Below, one piece after another: positions 26,860 through 34,862 of a DNA stretch of 64,000 nt. This stretch comes from Flammeovirgaceae bacterium UBA2338. GTDB lineage: Bacteria > Bacteroidota > Bacteroidia > Cytophagales > Cyclobacteriaceae. The stretch covers positions 21,173-85,172 of the forward strand of contig DDUM01000084.1 in the NCBI GenBank assembly GCA_002344795.1, read 5' to 3'. Made by a program: the position numbers and the translations under genes. The stretch's first letter is position 1; each line of letters starts with the position of its first letter. Under the pieces are notes generated by a model. It made no database searches, was not told the origin of the DNA, and saw only the letters and a list, made by a program, of their open reading frames with translations.

Positions 26860-28503
26860 CTATGCCTTTACAGCTCGTTCTATCTCCTTCAGGTTCTCCA
26901 TCTTCTTATTGCGAAGGAATCCGCTAATATCCTCGAAGTGTTCTTTGACCCGTTGGTTACCAAATTCAAAAACCTTGTTGGCCAAACCATCGAGGAAGTC
27001 GCGGTCGTGGGAGACAAGAATGAGCGTACCATCAAACGCACGCAAGGCGTCCTTTAATATCTCCTTGGTTTTAATGTCCAGATGGTTGGTCGGCTCATCG
27101 AGTATCAACAGGTTGACAGGTTGCAATAGTAATTTGATCATGGCCAATCTTGTTCTTTCTCCACCCGAAAGTACTTTCACTTTTTTGTCGATGGAATCAC
27201 CACCAAACATAAAGGCGCCTAATATGTCTTTGATCTTGCTGCGGATATCTCCCTGTGCGATCTGGTCGATGGTATCAAACACGGTAATGTCTTCATCCAG
27301 GAGTGAGGCCTGGTTTTGTGCGAAGTAGCCTATCATGGAATTATGGCCCAATTGTAAGGTGCCTTCATGCTCAATTTCGCCCATAATCGCCTTCACGAGT
27401 GTAGACTTACCTTCTCCGTTTTTGCCCACAAAAGCAACCTTTTCACCTCGGGCTATGGTCATGGAAACATCCTTGAAAACGGTGTGGTCGCCATATTTTT
27501 TAGTCAGGTCAGTTACGATGACGGGATAGTTACCTGAGCGTGGAGCAGGTGGAAACTTGAGATTTAAAGCAGAAGTATCCACTTCATCCACTTCTACGAT
27601 CTCTATCTTCTCCAGCATTTTCACCCTGGACTGCACCTGTAAGGTCTTCGAGTAAGTGCCTTTAAAACGATCTATAAACTGCTGAATATCTGCTATTTGT
27701 TTGGCCTGATCGTCAAATTGCTTTTGCTGCTGCTCTCGCCTTTCCCTGCGCAATTCGAGGTAATGAGAGTAGTTGGTTTTATAATCATAGATCCGGCCAC
27801 GGGTGATTTCGATGGTTCTGTTGGTAAGGTTGTCAACAAACATTTTATCGTGACTGATCACGATCACCGCCTTGGCGTTGTTCTTTAAAAAATCCTCCAG
27901 CCATTGCACAGACTCAATGTCCAGGTGATTGGTAGGCTCATCCAGTAGAATAAGGTCGGGCTTTTGAAGAAGAATCTTTGCCAGTTCGATGCGCATGCGC
28001 CACCCTCCGCTGAATTCACTGGTCGATCGGGTGAAATCACTGCGAACAAACCCTAAGCCCATCAGGGTTTTCTCCACTTCGGCATCAAAATTTACCTCTT
28101 CGATGCTGTAGTACTTCTCGCTCAACTCTGAAACTTGTTCGATGATCTTGGAATAGGCATCCGATTCGTAATCGGTTCGGGTTTCCAGTTGCACATTAAG
28201 CTCTTCCATTTGCTTTTTCATGTCCAGTATTTTGGAAAAGGCTTTGGAAGCTTCTTCAAACACGGTGCATTTGTCTTCGGTAAGCAGGTGCTGAGGCAAG
28301 TAAGCGATGATGGCATCTTTTGGAGCTGATACCTTGCCGCTGGTGGGTTTGTTGAGGCCTGCCATTATTTTGAGCAGGGTAGATTTCCCTGCACCATTTT
28401 TACCCATCAGGGCAATACGGTCGTTTTCGTTGATATTGAATGTGATGTTGCTAAATAGGGTGGTACCGCTAAATTCAACTCCTACTGCGTCTACTGAAAT
28501 CAT
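26860..28503 (-). CDS. ABC-F family ATP-binding protein (ribosome-associated)
   Basis: 547 residues with two ABC domains and no membrane domain. Walker A motifs are GKNGAGKST (near residue 35) and GKNGEGKST. Signature motifs are FSGGWRMRIELAKIL and LSGGERTRLAMIKLL. Walker B motifs are LILLDEPTNHLD twice. A long basic linker (about residues 240-320, rich in RRERREQQQKQFDDQAKQ) separates the domains. ABC-F proteins bind the ribosomal E site and rescue or regulate translation; some confer antibiotic protection. Size and linker suggest the YbiT/Uup-like housekeeping branch. Preceded by TATCTTTG, 19 bases before the ATG. Confidence 0.92.
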   Translation of the reverse strand: MISVDAVGVEFSGTTLFSNITFNINENDRIALMGKNGAGKSTLLKIMAGLNKPTSGKVSAPKDAIIAYLPQHLLTEDKCTVFEEASKAFSKILDMKKQMEELNVQLETRTDYESDAYSKIIEQVSELSEKYYSIEEVNFDAEVEKTLMGLGFVRSDFTRSTSEFSGGWRMRIELAKILLQKPDLILLDEPTNHLDIESVQWLEDFLKNNAKAVIVISHDKMFVDNLTNRTIEITRGRIYDYKTNYSHYLELRRERREQQQKQFDDQAKQIADIQQFIDRFKGTYSKTLQVQSRVKMLEKIEIVEVDEVDTSALNLKFPPAPRSGNYPVIVTDLTKKYGDHTVFKDVSMTIARGEKVAFVGKNGEGKSTLVKAIMGEIEHEGTLQLGHNSMIGYFAQNQASLLDEDITVFDTIDQIAQGDIRSKIKDILGAFMFGGDSIDKKVKVLSGGERTRLAMIKLLLQPVNLLILDEPTNHLDIKTKEILKDALRAFDGTLILVSHDRDFLDGLANKVFEFGNQRVKEHFEDISGFLRNKKMENLKEIERAVKA

Positions 28504-28522
28504 GCTCCTTATTTTAAGGCCG

Positions 28523-28530
28523 CAAAGATA
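28523..28530 (-). promoter_or_regulatory. Putative -7 promoter element TATCTTTG for the ABC-F gene
   Basis: Exact TAnnTTTG match on the minus strand, 19 bases upstream of the ATG at 28503, followed by CGGCC. The same octamer precedes the KAS III-like and patatin genes. No clear -33 TTG is seen. Confidence 0.4.
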
Positions 28531-28704
28531 GAATTTATTTGGTTTTTAGACAGATAGACGACCTTCAGTTTCTACCGCATTTATAGCCACCCTGACACCT
28601 GCTATTCCAGAGTTCGTATTTTCTCTAACCCCTGTTGAGGAATCGTATGCCCCAAACAGAACAACCAACTCTACTGTACCTCTGACAAGACGGGCGGGAA
28701 TGGG

Positions 28705-28812
28705 CAAACTTTACTGAAACCCTAAGGCGGTAGTGTTGGAATGCGTGTGGGAAGCCGAAGTGTCTTTGAAATAGTAGCGGCATGCTATTACCCATGGCTC
28801 GTGTCCTCCCAA
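28705..28812 (+). repeat. Dispersed structured repeat, copy A
   Basis: First of three same-strand copies of a roughly 105-bp non-coding element (others at 30001 and 31420). All begin CAAACTxTA, contain GCCGAAGTGTCTTTG unchanged, and end in TCCTC. In copy A, ACCCTAAGGC (28719-28728) can pair with GCCGAAGTGT (28754-28763), with one mismatch plus a tandem purine mismatch. A and B share a longer identical block around 28750-28776. Upstream of the Xre-type gene. Confidence 0.7.
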
Positions 28813-29069
28813 ATCACTGCTGTAAATTGGGCAAATCATAATCAAGCGCTGGGATTTAATTAGGGACAATCTTAAATTCACTGAATGATTCCAAGACTAA
28901 AAATTCGGACTCTATGAAAAAGCTTGTTTATATTTTACCTAATCCAAGGTTCATGTCCACACGAACCATTGTAGTATTGAACTAAAGCATACAACAGTAT
29001 CCCAACTTAACAAGCACCAACAACCTCCTTTATTCATCACACCACATCTAACTTTCCTAAAGCTATATT

Positions 29070-29138
29070 CCACCTACCTTGCGGAAGAGTCCAATGTGGT
29101 TTTAGCAGATTGTACCTGCCTTGCGGAAGTATGCAATC
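29070..29138 (+). repeat. Two tandem related hairpins with core CCTTGCGGAAG
   Basis: Unit 1 (29070-29099) is flanked by CCAC...GTGG. Unit 2 (29108-29138) is flanked by GATTG...CAATC. Both enclose the same segment: ACCTACCTTGCGGAAG in unit 1 and ACCTGCCTTGCGGAAG in unit 2. The flanks differ but stay complementary, as expected if the fold rather than the sequence is conserved. Located about 280 bp upstream of the Xre-type gene. Confidence 0.5.
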
Positions 29139-29417
29139 AGTTTACAACTTCTTCCAATAATCTGGTGTAATAGCCCAATTGCATAGTGGAATCTTTCACT
29201 AAGTATGCGCTAATTCCTAATCATTTGATGAATGACTACATTCGGTTGGTGATTTAGTCCATAGGATTGATAGGTCTTTGGAATTGATTTATGCCATAAT
29301 CCAATGCGATATTGGAAGAACCTACCTGCATTTCATTTTTTAACATATTTCTTACAGAATTTTCCATAATTCATAAGGAAATACTATTTTTAACAGGGAG
29401 ATAACCCGTTACGCATC

Positions 29418-29768
29418 ATGCTGAGATTTGAACTACAATCGCTAATGGAGAGCCGGGAGGTACATCAGCCCCTGAGTTTCCTCGTGAAGGCAGGATTCAA
29501 CTACCATACGGCCCACCGCCTATTGAAATCCAACTCCCGCTCCATACGCATGGATCATGTGGAGCAGTTATGCATCGCCCTCAATTGTACACCCGATGAT
29601 CTGCTGGTGTGGGAAGCGCCCAGAACCATGGGCAACCTGAGCAAGCACCCGCTGAAGAAGCTGACCAACCGGCAACGGAAGGGAAGCATCCTTCCTAAGA
29701 TCAAAAGCCTTCCACAAGATAAGCTGGATGAGTTGAGATTATACATTGATAAGTTGTCGGAGGAGTAG
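29418..29768 (+). CDS. Xre-family helix-turn-helix regulator
   Basis: 116 residues. Residues about 1-65 form an Xre/Cro-type HTH (FELQSLMESREV, then LVKAGFNYHTAHRLLKSNSRSI, then MDHVEQLCIALNCTPDDLLVWE). This variant class is common in Bacteroidota, where the domain ends TPDDLLxW. The C-terminus (about 75-116) is basic then acidic-helical (LTNRQRKGSILPKIKSLPQDKLDELRLYIDKL), probably for dimerisation. It lies between repeat copies A and B and has no adjacent toxin gene. G+C is higher than its surroundings. Target unknown. Confidence 0.75.
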   Translation: MLRFELQSLMESREVHQPLSFLVKAGFNYHTAHRLLKSNSRSIRMDHVEQLCIALNCTPDDLLVWEAPRTMGNLSKHPLKKLTNRQRKGSILPKIKSLPQDKLDELRLYIDKLSEE

Positions 29769-30221
29769 GTGACGTCATCCAGCCTGTTTGTCGTAGGTAA
29801 GTAGCATCTTCTAATTGGAGATTCTTCGCTAACACTCAGAAAGGCGACAACAATAGATGCAGGGTTGACACACTCACAAAATCCGAGTAACGAGTTCCGG
29901 CAAGAGACAAAGTCCGCCCTTGTCACTCAGCCTGCCAGAGGCAGCACCTCAGCGTTTTCTTGTGTTTTTAGTTTTTATGACCGCAGAGGCAAACAGAAAA
30001 CAAACTATACTGAAACACTGAGGCGATAGTGGTGGAATGCGCGTAGGAAGCCGAAGTGTCTTTGAAATAGTAGTGGCAGCTAATACCCATGGCTCTGATC
30101 CTCTTGCGTTTTTTTGTATCCTCATAAACCATGTCCGGAACTTGTGCATCTTATCCTTTATGTGAATTATTACCTCCCTTTGCTTGTTCACGATACAGAA
30201 CAATTCACTTTAGAAACTTTC
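29769..30221. other. Intergenic region, 453 bp, with repeat copy B
   Basis: No gene seen. A small hairpin CTGCC (29932-29936) AGA GGCAG is followed by the extended repeat copy B. An open frame beginning at 30114 continues into the oxidoreductase gene, but the natural start is the ATG at 30222. Confidence 0.55.
29947..30104 (+). repeat. Dispersed structured repeat, copy B (extended form)
   Basis: The core (30001-30104) is about 85% identical to copy A by eye. The extended 5' part, shared with copy C, starts CCTCAGCGTTT (29947-29957) and continues through a TTAGTTTTTA-like segment. CCTCAGCGTTT can pair with AAACACTGAGG (30013-30023) with one mismatch. The same downstream segment ACACTGAGGC (30015-30024) can instead pair with GCCGAAGTGT (30050-30059), leaving a tandem G.A mismatch. 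Lies upstream of the luciferase-like gene. Confidence 0.7.
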
Positions 30222-31256
30222 ATGTCGACAACTAAAAAGATACCTTACTCTATACTGGAGCTGGCCACCGTACCTGCCGGAACATCCCACCATCAGGTTT
30301 TTAAGAATAGTCTTGATCTCGCACAAAAAGCAGAGAAGTGGGGCTACACCCGGTTCTGGCTGGCAGAACATCACAACATGATCAGTATTGCAAGTACCGC
30401 AACATCTGTGCTCATCGGTCATATCGCAGGAGGCACGAATGAAATTCGGGTAGGTTCAGGAGGCATCATGTTACCCAATCATTCACCACTACTAGTTGCT
30501 GAACAGTTTGGTACTTTGGGTTCATTGTTTCCGGGCCGCATCGACCTGGGTTTGGGGAGAGCACCGGGAACAGATCAGGTAACGGCACAAGCCATTCGCC
30601 CGGATCGGATGAACTCCGTCTATCATTTTCCTGAAGAAGTAGCGCAGATTCAACAATACTTTTCGGTCGACAACAAAACCGCACCAGTTCGTGCCACTGT
30701 GGCAGAAGGTGTGGACGTACCGCTTTATATATTAGGTTCCAGTACAGACAGTGCCCACGTGGCCGCGAAGCTCGGCCTTCCTTATGCATTTGCGAGTCAC
30801 TTTGCACCTGATCAGTTGTTTGATGCGTTGCAAATCTATTACACCAACTTCCAACCTTCGCAATACCTGGAAACTCCGTATACCATTGCCTGCATCAATG
30901 TGATTGCAGCCGATACCGCCCATGAGGCGGAGAAAATTTCTACTTCGCTGGTGCGGATGATGTTGGGCGTGCTCACCAACAAAAGGGATTACATACAACC
31001 TCCGGATGAGCCCAATGAAGAGATGCGCGAGCTGATTCAAAACCCAGCATTCCAGCGCATGTTTAAGTACGCCTTCATTGGTGATAAGGAAATCGTTAAA
31101 GACAAAACCAACCAGTTCTTAAAGGAGACGGGTGTAAACGAACTGATGGTAGCTTCTCACACCTATCATCATGCAGACAGACTGAAATCTTACCAGCTCT
31201 TTGCCGAGGTGATGATGGAAATGAGTTATGAAAGTCAAACGAAAGCTATTTCTTGA
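30222..31256 (+). CDS. LLM class flavin-dependent oxidoreductase (MsnO8-type)
   Basis: 344-residue cytosolic luciferase-like monooxygenase (TIM barrel) using FMNH2 or F420. The N-terminus MSTTKKIPYSILELATVPAGT, the segment GYTRFWLAEHHNM, GGIMLPNHSPLLVAEQFGTL and GRIDLGLGRAPGTD are diagnostic of the MsnO8 subfamily. No flavin reductase is adjacent. I chose the ATG at 30222; the frame is open from 30114 but the extra 36 residues are not family sequence. The gene is bracketed by repeat copies B and C in the same orientation, a cassette-like arrangement. Substrate unknown. Confidence 0.88.
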   Translation: MSTTKKIPYSILELATVPAGTSHHQVFKNSLDLAQKAEKWGYTRFWLAEHHNMISIASTATSVLIGHIAGGTNEIRVGSGGIMLPNHSPLLVAEQFGTLGSLFPGRIDLGLGRAPGTDQVTAQAIRPDRMNSVYHFPEEVAQIQQYFSVDNKTAPVRATVAEGVDVPLYILGSSTDSAHVAAKLGLPYAFASHFAPDQLFDALQIYYTNFQPSQYLETPYTIACINVIAADTAHEAEKISTSLVRMMLGVLTNKRDYIQPPDEPNEEMRELIQNPAFQRMFKYAFIGDKEIVKDKTNQFLKETGVNELMVASHTYHHADRLKSYQLFAEVMMEMSYESQTKAIS

Positions 31257-31757
31257 TCTTGTTAATTATCAGCCTACCTTCTGCAGGTAGCGTGGGACTC
31301 AAGAGAACTCAGCACAGCTTGCCTGAGGGTATCTAATTCTACCTTAAATTTCAAAGACGCTTCGTTCCTCAGCGTTTCAGAGTGGTTAGTTTTTAAGACT
31401 ATTGCTGCAAAAGCCAAAACAAACTATATTGAAACACTGAGGTGATTGTCTTGGATTGTGTGTGGTGAGCCGAAGTGTCTTTGCAATCGTAGAGACAGTC
31501 TGTAAAGCCCTCAAAACTCCAAGTTTGCGTCCTCACGAACGACTTCAATTTATAATCCACTAGCAAGAACATTATACACTCCATCTCCCTCTCCGCAGGC
31601 CATAGTCAACTGTATTTCAATGTTGTGAATAGGTAGTAATGGTTAATGGATTGACAGAGATACAATCATATCGGCATACTCACTAGTTTAAAGAGGGTGC
31701 CTTTTTTACCAGAATTACTTATATTTAGTGAAGACATTTTCACCAATCTGATTACCC
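31257..31757. other. Intergenic region, 501 bp, with repeat copy C
   Basis: No gene seen. It contains a perfect hairpin CTACCT (31274-31279) / AGGTAG (31285-31290) just after the oxidoreductase stop, the extended repeat copy C, and TATATTTA about 36 bases before the next ATG, a near match to the -7 promoter motif. Confidence 0.55.
31367..31533 (+). repeat. Dispersed structured repeat, copy C (extended form, most diverged)
   Basis: The core (31420-31533) retains CAAACTATA, GAAACACTGAGG and GCCGAAGTGTCTTTG and ends TCCTC, while the 3' third has diverged. The upstream arm CCTCAGCGTTTCA (31367-31379) pairs with TGAAACACTGAGG (31430-31442) over 13 positions with one mismatch. The competing partner GCCGAAGTGT is at 31469-31478. 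Where copy B has GGC, this copy has GGT, which still pairs with GCC by a wobble. Confidence 0.65.
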
Positions 31758-32645
31758 ATGAAAGAAATAAAGAAAGAAGACATCAATCAGGAAGTATTCG
31801 ACTTGTATGATAAGTATGCCCACAACAAGCTCGACAGGAGAACCTTCATCGAATCGTTAAAAGCACATGCCGTGGGTGGAATCACGGTAGCAGGCTTGCT
31901 GGCTTTTCTCTTGCCAAAATACGCCACTGCTCAACAGACCAAACAGAATGATCCGAGGTTGAATTCAGAATATGTTGAATACGATTCTCCCAAAGGAGCG
32001 GGAAAAATGCGCGGCCTTCTTACCCGGCCAGCGGGTAACAAAAAGAAATTGGGAGGCATTATTGTCGTGCACGAAAACCGGGGACTCAATCCACACATTG
32101 AAGATGTAGCAAGAAGAGCGGCTCTGGAAGGATTTATTGCCTTTGCACCGGATGCGTTGTTCCCATTGGGAGGATACCCTGGAAATGATGATGAGGGAAG
32201 GGCCATGCAGCAAAAACGCGACCGGGAGGAAATGCTGGAAGACTTCATCGCTGCTTATGGTTTCCTGAAAGCCCACAATGAATGCTCTGGAAAAGTAGGG
32301 GTGGTAGGATTTTGCTACGGTGGTTCGGTCTCCAACGCCATGGCAGTGAGGGTACCCGATCTAAAAGCAGCGGTACCCTTTTATGGTGGCCAACCTGACG
32401 TTGCGGATGTTCCTAAAATAAAAGCCCCATTGCTTATTCACTATGCGGGATTGGATACCAGAGTGAATGAAGGATGGCCTGCTTATGAAGAAGCGTTGAA
32501 AGCCAACAAAAAGGAATACACTACTTATATTTATCCTGATGTTAATCATGGTTTTAACAACGATACGACACCGCGCTATGATAAGGAGGCAGCAGATTTG
32601 GCCTGGCAGCGTACCATTGATTTTTTTAAGAAGAAGTTAAAATAA
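31758..32645 (+). CDS. Dienelactone hydrolase family protein, probable Tat substrate
   Basis: 295 residues. The N-terminus has a twin-arginine-like motif (DRRTFIESL, residues 26-34) followed by a hydrophobic stretch (GGITVAGLLAFLLP) and probable cleavage near ATAQQ, so the folded enzyme is likely exported. The catalytic triad of the family is visible: nucleophile Cys186 in GFCYGGS, Asp233 in YAGLDTRVN and His264 in DVNHGFNND. It hydrolyses a lactone or ester; the substrate is unknown. Exported DLH proteins with this N-terminus (YghX-like) are known in many bacteria. Monocistronic. Confidence 0.87.
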   Translation: MKEIKKEDINQEVFDLYDKYAHNKLDRRTFIESLKAHAVGGITVAGLLAFLLPKYATAQQTKQNDPRLNSEYVEYDSPKGAGKMRGLLTRPAGNKKKLGGIIVVHENRGLNPHIEDVARRAALEGFIAFAPDALFPLGGYPGNDDEGRAMQQKRDREEMLEDFIAAYGFLKAHNECSGKVGVVGFCYGGSVSNAMAVRVPDLKAAVPFYGGQPDVADVPKIKAPLLIHYAGLDTRVNEGWPAYEEALKANKKEYTTYIYPDVNHGFNNDTTPRYDKEAADLAWQRTIDFFKKKLK

Positions 32646-32739
32646 ATACTTCCTATTTTTCAAGCTGATACAAGTCACCTGATTATTTCATTTTGATGTT
32701 GTAAAGAATAAGTCTAATTTTTGGATAGGTATTAAAAAC

Positions 32740-32874
32740 GTGGCTGTCTCAAAAGTTAAAGAATGTCGTTTTTCTGAGCAAGAGCGAAGAATCTCTATGG
32801 TTTGAATTTACAATTAAAGGATGTTTCCCCGTCAATTGGCGGATCAAAAAAAGTGTCACTTTTGAGTCAGCCCC
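32740..32874. mobile_element. MITE-like element (about 135 bp) with terminal inverted repeats
   Basis: The left end GTGGCTGTCTCAAAAGT (32740-32756) and right end ACTTTTGAGTCAGCCCC (32858-32874) are inverted copies matching at 15 of 17 positions. The interior carries TTTTTCTGAGCAAGAGCGAAG, like the CTGAGCGAAGCGAAGAATCT text that I recall from many Bacteroidota repeats. There is no transposase frame inside. No clear target-site duplication is visible. The element fills the leader of the topoisomerase IB gene, and a TTG-initiated N-terminal extension of that gene would lie largely inside it. Confidence 0.6.
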
Positions 32875-32903
32875 ATGAGGTCAATCTCACTAAGTCCAAA
32901 AAA

Positions 32904-33941
32904 ATGATGGTACAAAAAGGTATTACTCGAAAAAGGCGAAGAACAAAAAAACTGTCATGGGATTATTACGATCAGAGGGGTAAGCTGATTTCCAACAAAA
33001 AGATAATCGAGCGTTGTAATAAACTGGTTCTTCCTCCTGCCTGGAAGGAAGTATGGATTTCGACAGATGCGAAGGCGAACCTGCAGGCTACGGGAAAAGA
33101 TGCAAAGGGCAGGTTGCAATACCGGTATCATGACGATTGGACTAAGGCACGCGCAGCTGAGAAGTTTGACGGGATGACACGCTTTGCGCGAACATTGCCC
33201 AGTATCAGGAAAAAAGTAGCACATGATCTGAAGTTAGAGGACATGCCGAAGGAAAAAGTGGTGGCATTGATTGTCAAGTTGATTGACTTGTACCATTTCA
33301 GGGTGGGCAATGATGAGTATGCAAAGCAGAACAAGTCGTATGGTTTGACGACTTTAAAGGAAGGGCACCTCAAGCTGGATCAGTCCAGGTCAGCAGAGGG
33401 AGAGATAGATGCCGTGTTTGAGTTTGTAGGAAAATCAGGTAAGCTGTGGAAGCGCAGGATATGGGAAGATGATTTGGCTATTCTGATCAGTAAGTCTGGT
33501 GCAGTTGGTGGAAGAAAGAAAAGCCAGGATTTGTTTAGGTATGAAGATAAGTTTGGAAATGATTTTGACATTAAAGCCAACCACATCAACGAGTACCTGG
33601 ATGCAATTACTGCTGATCATGAGAAGGTAACCGCTAAGGACTTTCGTACCTGGGCCGCCACCTGGAAGGCAGCCTCAAGATTGTCCAAACAGTTGGATCC
33701 GGATACGGTTACTGCCCGGAAAAGAGTTTCTAATGAAGTGATCAAGACCGTAGCTTTTGATTTGGGTAATACCCCCACCGTTTGCCGCTCCTCCTATATA
33801 CATCCTACTATACTATCCGATTGGGCTGATGGTAACTTCAGAAGTAAATGGAACAAAGCCAGTCGTGGCCGTAAGTTAAGTGGGCTTTCAAAAGAAGAAA
33901 CGACAACATTGATGTATTTGAATTTGAGTAAAAAGCACTAG
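32904..33941 (+). CDS. DNA topoisomerase IB (poxvirus/eukaryote-like)
   Basis: 345 residues; relaxes supercoils through a 3'-phosphotyrosine intermediate. Catalytic features are the basic segment TGKDAKGRLQYRYHDDW, the Arg in HFRVGNDEYAKQNKSYGLTTL, the strand WKRRIWEDDLA and the tyrosine in VCRSSYIHPTIL. Bacterial TopIB is an accessory enzyme, often horizontally spread. I chose the tandem ATGs at 32904/32907: the open frame continues up to a TTG at 32802, but most of that extension lies in the MITE-like element. Confidence 0.88.
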   Translation: MMVQKGITRKRRRTKKLSWDYYDQRGKLISNKKIIERCNKLVLPPAWKEVWISTDAKANLQATGKDAKGRLQYRYHDDWTKARAAEKFDGMTRFARTLPSIRKKVAHDLKLEDMPKEKVVALIVKLIDLYHFRVGNDEYAKQNKSYGLTTLKEGHLKLDQSRSAEGEIDAVFEFVGKSGKLWKRRIWEDDLAILISKSGAVGGRKKSQDLFRYEDKFGNDFDIKANHINEYLDAITADHEKVTAKDFRTWAATWKAASRLSKQLDPDTVTARKRVSNEVIKTVAFDLGNTPTVCRSSYIHPTILSDWADGNFRSKWNKASRGRKLSGLSKEETTTLMYLNLSKKH

Positions 33942-33966
33942 CTGCCATTGTGTAACTTGCTTCGCG

Positions 33967-34806
33967 ATGACCATCACTCTTTTTGTCTTACTTCTTCTGC
34001 TTGGCGCAGCCACTGGTTTCTATTCAGGCCTGTTAGGAACAGGAGGTAATATCATTTTAATTCCAGCGCTGGACCTGTTGTTTGTTTATTATGGTATCAG
34101 CGGTACAGAATCTGTCAAATTCATTATTGCCAACTCTCTTTTTGTAACCGTATTCCTGGGTGCTGCAGTCAGCTTTCAGCAACATCGGATGGGTAACTTT
34201 CATTTCAAAGAAATACTCAGCATTGGGATCCCGGGCATGATGAGTGCCTATGCCATGTCGGAGTGGATCAACTCCTCCAACTGGTTTGATAAATTCTACT
34301 TCGATATCATTTTCCTTACACTACTTATTCTTTTGGCTGTTAGGCTTTTATTCTTTAAGACCAATGAAAGGCCAATCGGGAAGAATGAAAAAATTGACAT
34401 CAACTATGCCTCCTTTATGGGCGTGGGTTTGCTAACGGGCTGCGTCACCTCGCTGTCGGGTCTGGGAGGAGGAATCGTTCTGATTCCTTTCTTGACTGAC
34501 ATAATGAAACAGCCAGTAAGGAAGGCCAGTTCTGTTTCCATTGGAGTAATTATGCTTTTGGCTATTTCTGTTACCGCAAGTTATCTCTTTGTTGATGGAG
34601 AGCAGCAGGTGGAAGCAAAACTTCCCATGCAGATTGGATACATATCGATGTTGACCATTGCCCCAATATTAGTGGGGATATTTATTGCTTCGTCCTACGG
34701 TGTGAAGGTGGCACACAAGACCTCTTCATTAAAACTTCGAATTATATTCGGAATCATTGTTACCTTACTATGTGTAAAGGTAGCTTGGAATTTATTGATG
34801 CATTAA
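33967..34806 (+). CDS. TauE/SafE family anion permease
   Basis: 279-residue membrane protein with about eight helices. Duplicated glycine-rich motifs mark each half: GFYSGLLGTGGNIILIPALDLL at the N-terminus and LTGCVTSLSGLGGGIVLIPFL in the middle. The family exports or imports sulfite, sulfoacetate or other organosulfonates, and sometimes acts in sulfur metabolism. No sulfur genes are adjacent, so the substrate is unassigned. Starts 25 bp after the topoisomerase stop, so read-through transcription is possible. Confidence 0.85.
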   Translation: MTITLFVLLLLLGAATGFYSGLLGTGGNIILIPALDLLFVYYGISGTESVKFIIANSLFVTVFLGAAVSFQQHRMGNFHFKEILSIGIPGMMSAYAMSEWINSSNWFDKFYFDIIFLTLLILLAVRLLFFKTNERPIGKNEKIDINYASFMGVGLLTGCVTSLSGLGGGIVLIPFLTDIMKQPVRKASSVSIGVIMLLAISVTASYLFVDGEQQVEAKLPMQIGYISMLTIAPILVGIFIASSYGVKVAHKTSSLKLRIIFGIIVTLLCVKVAWNLLMH

Positions 34807-34821
34807 ACATTTTTAGAGCTT

Positions 34822-34840
34822 AACAATTAGATTAATTGTT
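34822..34840. promoter_or_regulatory. Perfect 8-bp inverted repeat in TauE/DUF2071 gap
   Basis: AACAATTA (34822-34829), spacer GAT, TAATTGTT (34833-34840), 22 bases before the DUF2071 ATG. It could be an operator or a weak hairpin; it is A/T-rich, so chance is not excluded. Confidence 0.3.
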
Positions 34841-34862
34841 TGTTGATCATTAAACCCTTGCA

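Larger units (their letters stand above)
28504..29417. other. Long intergenic region, 914 bp, with structured repeats
   Basis: No coding sequence is supported on either strand. It holds the ABC-F promoter motif (28523-28530), copy A of the dispersed repeat (28705-28812) and a pair of related hairpins (29070-29138). An A/T-rich stretch leads into the Xre-type gene, with TATTTTTA shortly upstream. Confidence 0.6.

Noticed and set aside
29070..29138. CRISPR-like repeats
   Set aside because: Only two imperfect units, palindromic flanks that differ, no spacers of regular length and no cas genes nearby.
28705..31533. Integron gene-cassette array
   Set aside because: The repeat/gene alternation fits, but there is no integrase in the window and the repeats lack recognisable attC ends, so I report only the arrangement itself.
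32802..32903. TTG-initiated N-terminal extension of topoisomerase IB
   Set aside because: Most of it lies in the MITE-like element and does not look like family sequence.
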